The notes beneath the pieces are model-generated. The model did not search any database. It was given only the letters and a program-made list of their open reading frames with translations, and was not told the origin of the DNA. A stretch of 64,000 nt of DNA from Moringa oleifera (taxonomy: Eukaryota; Streptophyta; Magnoliopsida; Brassicales; Moringaceae), in assembly GCA_021397835.1 (NCBI GenBank), contig JAJFZO010000191.1:1803001-1867000 (forward strand). Direction: 5' to 3'. Made by a program: the position numbers and the translations under genes. Positions within the stretch are counted from its first letter, which is position 1. Every line of letters begins with the position of its first letter. Shown here piece after piece: positions 11,871 through 21,659 of the stretch.

Positions 11871-13961
11871 ATGGAGAAGATCCCTGAGAAGTCTGTTAGT
11901 TTTTCAAGGCAAGGCAACAAAAAGCAGGACGATGCGGGTACAGGCAATCCAGGACATGATCAATCAGAGGCCGTCGATGTCAGATCGAATGGTGATCATC
12001 AACGACCGAAGGAATGCGATCGAAAAGAGAATGTTCCTGATTCGGCTGAGGAGGCAATCACGGATCCGGACCGGAGCCACTCTCAGATGATGGAGGAGGT
12101 CGATCGATTCGTACGCGCATTATCCTCCAACGAGGATAAATCGAAACCGCCGGAGGTTCCTGATTCTGTCGAGCCGTTCTCAATAATGGTGGATTCGATG
12201 ATCACGAAGTACGAATTGAAGGAACCTTCATGCAAGTTCGGTCAAAATCAAGAGGAGGATTCGTCCTTTGTGAATGCAGTGAATTGCATTTCAAAGTTGA
12301 CAAACAAGCTGTGTGAATTACCCTCCAATTCTTCTACTACTGCTTGCCTGAACCGAGCCAGCTCTGTCTTGCATAGGGCCATGTCGTTCTTGGACGACGA
12401 ACTCCGTTGCCTTCTAGACAATTCCAAGCACCCGACCAACAACGCCAGCAGCCAGCACAACAACAATAACAACCACAGTTGGGAGCCTAAAACACCAAAG
12501 CCGCGCAAGCAAACATCGTTCAATTACAATCCCGAATCTGATCGTTGCGTAATACCGGAATCCGAGTCCAGCACCGACGAAGAATTCGCGGCCTTCTTGC
12601 CCGAAGCAGTATCGGCTATGAACATGATCGCCAGGGCCATGATCTCCGCCGGGTATGAAGAAGAATGCTGCCTGCTATACTGCAACTTGAGGCGACATGC
12701 GTTCAAAGAAGAGCTGAGCAAGTTGGGCTTCGACAGCGTCAACGTGGAAGACGTGCAGAAGATGCAGTGGGATTCCATGGAGGGAGAGATCGCCTCCTGG
12801 ATCAACATCGTCAAGCACTGCTCCACCACGCTCTTCTCCGCCGAGCGCAATCTTTGCTACTCTGTCTTCTCAGATTTTCCCTCCCTATCGCAGAGGCTAT
12901 TTAGCGAGCTCGCCATGGCGGTACTTGTGCGGTTACTCAACTTCCCTGGGGCCGTAGTGCTAACGAAACGGTCCACCGAGAAAGTGTTCAAGTTTCTCGA
13001 CTTGTACGAGACCCTACGAGATTTAATCCCAACGATCGATGGCTCCTACTCTAGCGACTCCTCGCAGGAACTGATATTTGAGATCTCGATCGCGCAAAGC
13101 AGGATCGCCGAGGCTGCTATCAGCATTTTTTGTGAACTGGAGAATTCAATCAAGAGCGACAATGGTCGGATTCCGGTGCCTAGCGGTGCAGTTCACCCAT
13201 TGACTCGCTACACCATGAATTATCTGAAGTACGCCTGCGAGTACAAGGACACCATGGAACAGGTCTTTCAACAGCATCTGAAAATGGATGGAAGCCGTAA
13301 TTCAAACGCTAACCGCATACCTGAGAGTATAAGACGGAGCCATGACAATAGTGATGATGGCACCCCTAAATGGTCACCGTTCGCAGTGCAGTTGATGACT
13401 GTGATGGATTTGCTGGATGCGAATCTCGACATGAAGTCGAAGCTCTACCGGGATCCTGCCTTGCGCTATATATTCTTGATGAACAATGGGAGATACATTT
13501 TGCAAAAGATCAAAGGGTCCAGCGAGATCCACGAAATGATGGGTCACAAGTGGACTAGAAAACGGTCCACGGATCTGAGGCAGTACCATAAGAGCTACCA
13601 AAGAGAGACATGGGGCAAGGTGTTGCAGTGCATGAGCCATGATGGTTTGCAGGTGAACGGAAAGGTGTTGAAGCCTGTGCTTAAAGAGAGGTTCAAGTGC
13701 TTCAACGCCTTGTTTGATGAGATTCACAAGACGCAAAGCACGTGGGTGGTCAGTGACGAGCAACTCCAATCTGAACTCAGGGTTTCGATATCGGCCGTGG
13801 TGACTCCGGCTTACCGGTCATTTTTGGGAAGATTCAAGCAGCATTTGGATCCTGGTCGGCAAATGGAGAAGTATGTTAAGTATCAAGCAGAAGATATTGA
13901 GGCATTGATTGATGATTTGTTTGATGGGAACCCAACTTCTATGGGGAGGAGGAGAACATAA
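11871..13961 (+). CDS. EXO70: Exocyst subunit EXO70 family protein, probably clade C
   Basis: A single uninterrupted frame of 696 residues starts at the first ATG (MEKIPEKSVSFS). The open frame extends 27 bases further upstream only through a TTG codon. The N-terminal third is acidic and low-complexity, with MMEEVDRFVRALSS near residue 80 and an Asn/His-rich run near 195. The Exo70 core runs from about residue 245 to 690: AVSAMNMIARAMISAGYEEE, WINIVKHCSTTLFSAERNLC, the LTRYTMNYLKYACEYKD helix, YIFLMNNGRYILQKIKGS, and a C-terminal VKYQAEDIEALIDDLFDG. EXO70 proteins bind PI(4,5)P2 and tether secretory vesicles to the plasma membrane. Plants have many paralogues, mostly intronless. Overall wording suggests the EXO70C group, linked in Arabidopsis to pollen-tube growth, but I could not run a tree. 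Confidence 0.92.
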   Translation: MEKIPEKSVSFSRQGNKKQDDAGTGNPGHDQSEAVDVRSNGDHQRPKECDRKENVPDSAEEAITDPDRSHSQMMEEVDRFVRALSSNEDKSKPPEVPDSVEPFSIMVDSMITKYELKEPSCKFGQNQEEDSSFVNAVNCISKLTNKLCELPSNSSTTACLNRASSVLHRAMSFLDDELRCLLDNSKHPTNNASSQHNNNNNHSWEPKTPKPRKQTSFNYNPESDRCVIPESESSTDEEFAAFLPEAVSAMNMIARAMISAGYEEECCLLYCNLRRHAFKEELSKLGFDSVNVEDVQKMQWDSMEGEIASWINIVKHCSTTLFSAERNLCYSVFSDFPSLSQRLFSELAMAVLVRLLNFPGAVVLTKRSTEKVFKFLDLYETLRDLIPTIDGSYSSDSSQELIFEISIAQSRIAEAAISIFCELENSIKSDNGRIPVPSGAVHPLTRYTMNYLKYACEYKDTMEQVFQQHLKMDGSRNSNANRIPESIRRSHDNSDDGTPKWSPFAVQLMTVMDLLDANLDMKSKLYRDPALRYIFLMNNGRYILQKIKGSSEIHEMMGHKWTRKRSTDLRQYHKSYQRETWGKVLQCMSHDGLQVNGKVLKPVLKERFKCFNALFDEIHKTQSTWVVSDEQLQSELRVSISAVVTPAYRSFLGRFKQHLDPGRQMEKYVKYQAEDIEALIDDLFDGNPTSMGRRRT

Positions 13962-16900
13962 GTCCTTGAGAAAGATGGTAGTAAAAGATCAAACCTGGTG
14001 AGTACTTCATCTCATTGCCCTTCTTACATTTGTACCTAAATAACACTGAGGTAAGCATTTTGCTGTAATTAAAACTCCATTGAAATGTGCTCATGATGTT
14101 TTACATCAAATTTTTGTGATATATTCTACATTGCAAGTTTTGCTATTGATGTGTAACATTTCCAGAAGTTTTGTAGCAGCTTGTTGTTTCTCGTTAACCA
14201 TCATCTGGTCTTGCTGATAGAGCTGGATCTCCTGTCTTTGAAAGTCCATACTCTATAGACTACTGGAAATACCAGAGTAACTTGACTGTTCACCCTTTTT
14301 TTTATCATCAATCTGATTTCTGAATGACTCAACCTTAAGCATATATAGATTATCCCCTTACCCCTCCAGAAGAATGAAGAAATACAAAGAACTAGGAGGC
14401 TTACAAGTGAACTTACGTTGAAGACAGGCTTATATTTTTAGATACTGCGTTCAACAGTTAACAATATCTTTATAACAAGTGATTTGATTGATAACACATA
14501 AATGCTTTGTACACCACCAGTTTTCACTTCTCATCCTAACTCCCTGCATGTCACGCTTGACAGAAAGAGTAGGCTGCTGCTTCTGTATCACGTCTAGATG
14601 GTCTTTGTGATTTATTACAATCGATTCTCCTCTAACTCAGGTTGCTTGTGTTCTCAATTTCCAATCACTTGTTAATGAAATTTGCTTAGACCAGTGATAA
14701 ACTGAACTTCCAGGACAGCATTCTCTGTTAAACCAGTGATAGACTGAACTTCAGCACAGCATTCATCAACATGAATGCATCATCCAAGTTTTCAGTAGCA
14801 ACAGTCACTAATCCAGCAAGTTATGTATGTGTAACATATCCAAAAAATAATAATTCAATGCTCACGCATACTGATACAACTGAATTAACGTAATTCAGTA
14901 TGAAATTTACCTTCCATGGATGAATCTCTTCAAAACAAAGATTCAGCAAATCCACTAATCAAGGTTCAGTTCGAGAATACAATAAGCGAAAATGAAAAAA
15001 AAAAAAAAAAAAACTCTCACAGCTTCTCGAGCTCAAATCCAACACTACTGCTACCGCTTTTGTCAAGAAAAACTGACAGACAGAATAGACTTAATCTGGA
15101 TTACAAAACTCAATCCCGAAGCTCACCATTTTTTTCTTCCGAATTCTCTCAGTTTTTTACTCTCTTTTGTTTTCTGTTTTCCTGCTCTGCCCAATAGAAC
15201 CAACTAGCTTCCCTTTTACAAGCCGTTTTAGCTATGCTGATGTGTCCCAATTGAAGATCCAGTTGGATGCAAGCCTGCCCAGTCATGTGACATTTGCTTC
15301 CTTCCTCTTCTCACTTGTTCCATACGAAAACACATCAGCATGAAATCTGTCCTTTTGGCCAAGCATTGGAAGCAGAACTTAACAAAATTCATGACCCTGA
15401 TTAGTTATTGATGGATTGAAAATGAATTTCAAGTTCTGCAATCTTCACTTTAACTTCTATAAGTTATGTTCATATGGGTTTGTACCCTCTTGAAGAACAA
15501 GCTTCTTCGAACTACCCAGCTCTGCTTTAACTCTATGAGCAGTAATCAATCGCTGTTTTGAGCTGAGTAGCTATGTGACTTTCTAGATGTCAAGAATTCT
15601 ACATTAGAAAAAGGTACAAAGAAGAAAACAAGAGAAAGAGAGTGGAGAAAAGCAGAGAAAGAGATGGTGGGCATGCGTCAAAGGTCAACTATAATTCCAT
15701 AAAGCGAGAGAAACAGAGGGAAGAAAAAGAAAACAAGGGACTTGCAGAGTTGCAGTACTTGCGTGCATGCTCTGCTCATAACACCGTGAGAGGTAAAAAA
15801 AAAAAAGAAAAGAAAAAAGCAGAGCAAAGACAGCCTCAGCTAAAAAGTTGGTACGTGGTCGGACCTAACGTACCCGACTCACTTAGAACCAGAAAAAAGG
15901 GGATAATGCCCTTCTTTTGCCGGTATTCGGCGCACCCGCCCGCCGCCCGACTGGCCCTGCGCCTGCAGGCCACGCCTCGCAAATCTTTTTCACCTCCTTG
16001 TCTCTGCTTTAGGTGCCCAACATTTCCATTTCACCTGCAGGGTATATAAATTAAGCTTCTGGTTTCGCTTTTAGGAGTATATATGCAGGTTTATTTAGCA
16101 TGCATGCAGGTTTACAGGATAAAATCGATCATATCTGTCAAATCTACTGTATTACGCAACGCCATAGCTCTAGTGTACGGATTATCAGAAGTTCATTCCC
16201 CTACTTTCTCCCTCCTTTAACTGTAGATGATCTAAATACACAGAGAAACGTTTACTTTGCTTACTGTATCAGAGATCCTCTTTAGTTTTCTGTTTAATTA
16301 CAGAAAGATAGCTTGGATTTTCATGGTGCATATTGCTTGTTTCTTCTAGTGATTGCTCAATGGTTATCTGAGATGGTGATGAGAGCTGATTTAAGCCCAA
16401 GAAATGGATTGTTTTGTCTTTCTTTTTGAGTTGCAATCAATTGAAAAAAAATATTCTTTTTTTTTTGGCTCTGGCACAAGGTTTATACCAAGCTGTGGGC
16501 TATCTGCCTCATGTATAGAAAAGGTAATGCACTATTATGAGTCAAAATCGCAGTGGACCTGCTAGTGATTGCTTGCATAATTCATTTTTTTGAGCTGAAG
16601 TGACAAGAACAGCAATGGAAACATCTGTATTATTATCATATTCTCATGCTCAGGCAAAAGGGCAAACTGTAGAGTTTTTGAACTCAACACAAAATGGGTA
16701 ATCGGATTCATTATTTTCTGCCACTTTTTTTGTTTAAAAGTACTTAAAACAGCGGAAGGATGAGGTCAAGCGACAAACCCAAGGGACCCCATTGGATCAT
16801 CATCAGTTCATGACCATCATAAGACATCATTTTCATGTGGCTGAGAATTCCAAGGTTAATGAAAAGTCTTAACATGCGCGTAATGGTCACGTCACATACA

Positions 16901-17304
16901 AACAAAAGGCCTATTCTCAGGCAACTCCGACAACAAGGACGGAGACAGCCGTCTATATGAGAATACCCATTTCAGCCTTTCACTGAAAAAGCCTGTTTCT
17001 CATGTCTCAATTCGACTCTAATCCCTTTCTCAGTTCCTATTAGTTTAATTTAATTAAAGGGGAAGAATAATAAGATTGATTGGAAAACTGTACCACGCGC
17101 TCTCTATTGTCTAGAGTAGACAAATACCTTGTAGCCGCCTCCCAGAACTGACACCTTTGCTTCCACTGAGAGTGCATATGTTTGTCCTCTTACTACAGAC
17201 AGCAATCCTTTTAAAGCAATTTCCACGAGATCCCCCATGCACGCGCTGCGACAACAACAGACAAGCACGTTATTATTACCATTATACCCTCCTCACGCCA
17301 TCCC
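13962..17304. other. Long spacer between EXO70 and glutaredoxin
   Basis: The first few hundred bases are EXO70 3' UTR. An imperfect 40-base direct repeat (accagtgata, then a/g, then actgaacttc) lies at 14691-14763. Purine-rich stretches with poly-A runs occur at 14990-15015 and 15600-15840. At 16043-16050 there is a good TATATAAA followed by an RY-type catgcatgca at 16099-16108, but no convincing reading frame follows. The last 500 bases are the glutaredoxin promoter and include TGACGTG on the minus strand at 16888-16894, a possible bZIP/TGA site. Open frames at 14916-15207 and 15642-16049 are low-complexity and I do not accept them as genes. Confidence 0.55.
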
Positions 17305-17313
17305 CTATAAAAT
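17305..17313 (+). promoter_or_regulatory. TATA box of the CC-type glutaredoxin
   Basis: CTATAAAAT lies 105 bases upstream of the glutaredoxin ATG. This predicts a leader of about 75-80 bases, a normal length for this small intronless family. Confidence 0.65.
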
Positions 17314-17417
17314 CCCCACTTGCCTCAGTTTTCTCTTCGAATTGTTCTCCGAAACAAACACAAATTACACGCTACTCTTCTTCTTCTTCGTTGTTGAAAA
17401 GAGAAGAGAGCAGAAAA

Positions 17418-17795
17418 ATGCACTACCAGGCAGAGCCGTGGGGTTACTATATGCAGGTGAGGAGCAACATGGGTGTGGACCCATTGGAGAGGGTGGTGAG
17501 GCTGGCGTCAGAGAGTGCGGTGGTGATATTCAGCGTGAGCAGTTGCTGCATGTGCCATGCCATGAAGAGGCTATTCTGCGGGATGGGCGTGAACCCAACA
17601 GTGCACGAGCTGGACCACGACCCAAGAGGGAAGGAGATGGAGAGAGCACTGATGAGGATGCTCGGCAACTCGTCTGCCGTGCCTGTGGTCTTCATTGGAG
17701 GCAAGCTCATCGGTGCCATGGACCGAGTCATGGCCTCGCATATCAATGGCACCCTGGTCCCTCTTCTCAAGGAAGCTGGAGCATTATGGCTCTGA
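17418..17795 (+). CDS. CC-type (ROXY) glutaredoxin
   Basis: This is an intronless 125-residue protein starting [13 protein letters not shown]. It has the plant-specific CC-type active site CCMC at residues 43-46 in the context [20 protein letters not shown]. The thioredoxin-fold glutathione-binding wording [20 protein letters not shown] follows, and the C-terminus is ALWL. In Arabidopsis the ALWL end lets ROXY proteins bind TGA bZIP factors and recruit TOPLESS-type co-repressors. Members act in the nucleus and cytosol in petal/anther development, nitrogen signalling and jasmonate/salicylate crosstalk. Length matches the family. I chose this ATG because the frame upstream runs through a TATA box at 17305 and has no homology. 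Which ROXY orthologue it is remains open. Confidence 0.95.
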   Translation: MHYQAEPWGYYMQVRSNMGVDPLERVVRLASESAVVIFSVSSCCMCHAMKRLFCGMGVNPTVHELDHDPRGKEMERALMRMLGNSSAVPVVFIGGKLIGAMDRVMASHINGTLVPLLKEAGALWL

Positions 17796-19665
17796 TTCTA
17801 ACATCAACAAGATATGTATATCTTGATGTGTCATAACCAGAAAAGTTAGTACATGCAAATTGGGTAGCTAGGAGGAGAAACGAAAAGGAAGGAGCCAGCC
17901 CTCCTTATGATCTCCGGTTTTTAACACAGTAGCTAGCTTTTAGTAGATTAACTTCCGAGTTTGCTGATATAGTCCGATATCAAACCTGAAATTTCCAGCT
18001 TCTATCTTTAACTTGTTCACTGGATTTTAGAGACAGATCAGTAATCTAACATTAATGAATGCTTTTCTTCCTCTCTCTCTCTCTGTGCCTTTAAGCATGA
18101 AAACTCCCGGTCGTGATTACCGGAAAGTTCAGGTGGAGTCTCTTCAAAGTCCGTACAAAAATACCTAAATCCGCCACGTGTATGGTCCTCTGTGGAAAGC
18201 GACTTTAATCCAATACGAAAAATAAAAAAATCTAAGTTTCCCTTAAGTAATTCAATGGTTGACTAAATGAGTGAAAGAAGGGGCCCAGTGGGGCCCAGCT
18301 CATGGCCCTTTGCGTTGGCTCTTGGGCAGTAGTGACAGACGTGGGTGATGCCATTGGAGCAAATGAAACGACATGTTCGTTCAGCCACTAACAAAGATGA
18401 GGCCACTTAATCATGAGCACGACTACCAGTGCACTTGCTCTAAACTTGCTGGCGTTGACATCGATGGCCTGTGAACTCTGTTCATGAGCCCATGAACTCG
18501 TACTTATTTGGGCCGTAGGCCTAAATTCAACCCCAGATTCCAAACTCCAAGGTTTTTAGATTTAAATAAGATTAATGGATCTCAGTTGATCTTAATTTTG
18601 TACTAAGCATGTCATCTTCTGTAATTAAATATTCAATCACTATCAGGAAACGACCCAAGACTGTAATCAGTGTAAAAACCATTTGTTAATATAAATGAGA
18701 CAATGGAACAGCATCCAGCAGTCAAGAGAAGAACCGTCCTTGAGATCTACACAAGAAGATTGTGAAACTTATGAGCTGAAAGATTTGATAGAGAAGCAGA
18801 ATATGCTCTCTGAAATATTGTTGGCAGAGAAGAGGCTCATGGCGCACATGAACCTGCGGCAATCAAACACAAGAGGCAGATGATGATATCTGAAATGATG
18901 GCTGATTGTGAGCTTCAACTTCCACCCAAAATAGTCATGGTTTTTCTTTTGAGTTATTGATTTGGAGGAGACCCAGACGGTGGTTTTACCCAGAAAATCT
19001 GTGACATATCCAAGTAGGACCAGCTCACTCATCAATGTTCTTCTAACGAGACAAATTAAGATCATGAATTAACATGATCTGTTCTCTGTTTGCAAACGTT
19101 GACTGATAGTTCTATAAGGTACAGTGTGAGTGAATCAAGTAGAGCCGAAAAGAAGAAGGGAAGTGAGCGAAGGAAGGAAGGAAGAAGAAGAAAAAGAACC
19201 CGGTTGGACAGGATGAATCCGCAACAGAAAACAAGAAGAAAGGAGCAAATCAGAGGAAAAAAAAAAGCAAACCTTCAGTGCACAACATAAAAAAAGAATT
19301 CCAATGTCCCATTTTCAAACTCTGGACTTTCCCTTCCTATCGTGGAAATCATGGATCCTCCAAATCAATCCCCACCACCTGTCAATCTGCTACAGCATCG
19401 CACCTCCCTCTCTCTCTCTCTCCGGCCTCAGTGTCTTCACAATCTGCCAAAAGGGCTCTTCACATGTCTTTGTTTGTAGTGAATAGATAAAGCTTTTTCG
19501 CACTCTGATGACAGTTGGTCCTAACACCAAACGCCTCACGGGCTCATTTTATGCGCACAGAGCATGTTTCTCCCAGGCAATTGCCTCATTACCTCCTTAT
19601 ATGGTCGCCAACTTTTAGTCTTACATCCATAGAAGCTTCTTTCTACTTCTCCTGCGTTTGGTTTC
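17796..19665. other. Spacer between glutaredoxin and Ole e 1-like gene
   Basis: This holds the glutaredoxin 3' UTR, then unremarkable sequence, a possible small frame at 18695 (listed separately), purine-rich DNA at 19140-19270 and a CT-rich stretch at 19395-19435 that may lie in the Ole e 1-like promoter or leader. Nothing else is recognisable. Confidence 0.5.
18695..18883 (+). other. Possible 62-codon coding remnant, unknown
   Basis: An ATG-started frame encodes a charged, coiled-coil-like peptide (YELKDLIEKQNMLSEILLAE). The composition looks more protein-like than the AT-rich chance frames around it, but there is no family match that I recognise and no clear promoter or splice partner. 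It could be an exon fragment of a lost gene or a chance frame. Confidence 0.2.
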
Positions 19666-20645
19666 ATGGATTCAATCATTTTTCTTGTTCTGCTTGTAAG
19701 TCTGTTGTCGCTGCCTCTTTCCCTGATGTCTCAACCAGCAAATCCTTCCTCTCGGATCACAGTGGTGGGGGTTGTTTACTGTGATATCTGTGCAAGCAAC
19801 TCTTTCTCTCGACACAGCTACTTCTTGCCAGGTAACAGATTCTAGCAATCCAAACAAGCCCCTTTTCTGGGTTTTTAGTAGAAATTGTGGATTTACCCTT
19901 TTGACTGTCTCTGTTTTCTGTTGAATTAGGTGTGGATGTGCACATTCAGTGCAAGTTCAAAGCAAATTCGCCTAAAACGGCAGAGGAGATCACATTCTCA
20001 GTGAACAGAACCACTGATAAGAACGGAGTTTACAAAATGGAGATACCCCACGTCGATGGCGTCGACTGTGTAGATGGCATGGCGATCGCTTCACTGTGTC
20101 AGGCAAGCTTAATAGGAAGCTCATATTCGTCCTGCAATGTTCCTGGTTTGAGAACCACGGCGAATGAAATATCAGTGAAGTCAAAGGAAGATAACCTCTG
20201 CATTTACTGCTTGAATGCGCTGAGTTACAGACCATCCAAGAAAAACGATACCTTGTGCCGGAATCGCAAAGAACAGTTACCGGTGGCTTTTTTCAACTCT
20301 TCAAAGTTCTTTTGGCCTTACTTTCCTCCATATAGGTTCCCTTGGCCTCCTCTGCCGTCACTGCCTTTCCCTCCATTGCCGCCTTTCCCTTCATTTCCCT
20401 TCCCTTCACTGCCATTTCCAAGCCCACCGTCTTTGCCATTCCCTTTCCCACGGCTCCCTCCTTTTCCTCCACGCCCACCACTGTTTCCTCCTCCTCCTCC
20501 TCCTGCGTTCAATCTAGGAGACCCATCAACATGGTTTCCTCATTTTCCTTCGTTTCCTCCTCCGCCGCCTGCTTTTAATCTGCAAGATCCCGGAACATGG
20601 GTTCCCTCTTTTCCTCCTCCTCCTCTACAGACCCAGAAACCTTAG
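19666..20645 (+). CDS. Secreted Ole e 1 domain, proline-rich (extensin-like) protein
   Basis: Exon 1 (19666-19831) and exon 2 (19930-20645) join in phase 1 to give 293 residues. Residues 1-22 (MDSIIFLVLLVSLLSLPLSL) form a clear signal peptide. An Ole e 1-type domain follows (VVGVVYCDICASNSFSRHSY, with further cysteines in VHIQCKF, GVDCVDG, SLCQ, SSCN and LCIYC). From about residue 140 the protein becomes a Pro/Phe/Ser-rich tail of PPLPSLPFPPLPPFP type, ending in two related blocks around FPPPPPAFNL. Proteins of this architecture are secreted to the cell wall; their exact role is unsettled. The final bases of this CDS and its 3' flank are copied in the downstream array. The tail gives a long glycine-rich frame on the opposite strand, which is an artefact of composition. 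Confidence 0.9.
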
Positions 20646-20989
20646 TCCTGGTTTCAATCTCTAATATTCCATAGATTGCAAACTGGTTATGTTTAGTATG
20701 TTATTATTATTCATTAATTTACAGAACCTTTGATCGATGCGTGGTGGAAAGAGATGGGTATACAAGCAGCCGTGTCCTTTCCTAATTATTTACACATTCA
20801 CTCCTATCTATTTCCAACATTCCGTACAGCATGTGCTTGTTTTACCAGTAAAGCATTAATAGCTTCCCCTTATTGAACTTAATATAGGATTAGATTGGAA
20901 TCAAAAAAGAAGAAACTTCATTTTCCACTGATGAATTGATTGGACTAACAAGTACAAGAAATTACAAAAGAAACAACAGGGCAAACAGT

Positions 20990-21564
20990 TCACTTTTCTT
21001 CCCATCTGTTTGATAGCCACTCATTCTCCATACAAATGTTATTGATACTGAACCTTTCCGTCCTTGTATGTAATAAAACAAACGGGATTTTCTGTTTCTC
21101 GAGCTGCTTCACCCTCTCCAGCAGGTCACCAATTATGGCAGAAGCTTCCTGCATTGCAAAACAAAAAGAAAATTCTCAGAAGAGAAAAAATGGCATAACA
21201 TTTTCACGAAGAATCAATGATAATTAATACTGACCCTTATTTCCACCGTAAGTCTTTCCTCTGTTTCTTTTGGCCCGTCTCTTTCCTCTCCGATCTTTCC
21301 TACCACAGCAATCTGCTTTTTTCTCATCTTTTTTATCTTACTTTAGCCTCTTCCACCTGCTATAAACGAAGGAAAATCAATTGGAAAATAGTGAACATTA
21401 TGCCAAAACCCTGCTCCAAATAAATTTTATCGACCAATCTAAGAACACACTTGAGTTTCAAGAGATTGAGGTCTCTTTCGTTCTTGCCGCAACTCCTGCA
21501 GCAGATGATTCTGTAGAAGATTAAAGTCGAGTTGAACACCTAAATTGGCATTAGCCTTGGACAT
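20990..21564 (-). CDS. Small coiled-coil protein of unknown family
   Basis: On the minus strand, exons 21564-21451, 21312-21235 and 21148-20990 join in phase 0 to 116 residues. Exon 1 encodes MSKANANLGVQLDFNLLQNH and a Gln/Glu/Arg-rich helix (LLQELRQERKRPQSLETQ). Exon 2 gives IAVVGKIGEERDGPKETEER. Exon 3 gives EASAIIGDLLERVKQLEKQK and a less regular C-terminus ending NRWEEK. The middle exon is the least certain, because another acceptor (at 21361) would run into an early stop. A TATA box lies about 85 bases upstream of the ATG. I do not recognise the family. Support comes from open frames flanked by splice signals, a promoter, and eroded copies in the next two repeat units. An antisense long RNA is the main alternative. 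Confidence 0.45.
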
Positions 21565-21646
21565 ATTTTCTGAAAATGCTGGTATCTGGGTAAGTATAAG
21601 AGAGACAGAAAAGGAGAAATGGCAGACTTCTGGCTCTATTTCAGTT

Positions 21647-21658
21647 CTTTATATAGAG
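21647..21658 (-). promoter_or_regulatory. TATA box of the small minus-strand gene
   Basis: CTCTATATAAAG on the minus strand, about 85 bases before the predicted ATG at 21564. The same element recurs with slight changes near 26470 and 31995, in the 5' flanks of the duplicated fragments. Confidence 0.55.
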
Positions 21659-21659
21659 G

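Noticed and set aside
17157..17417. 87-codon N-terminal extension of the glutaredoxin
   Set aside because: It contains the TATA box and leader, has no homology, and would nearly double a family that is normally 100-140 residues.
20293..20512. Glycine- or lysine-rich minus-strand frames
   Set aside because: They are the complement of the proline-rich tail of the Ole e 1-like protein, so the composition is forced.
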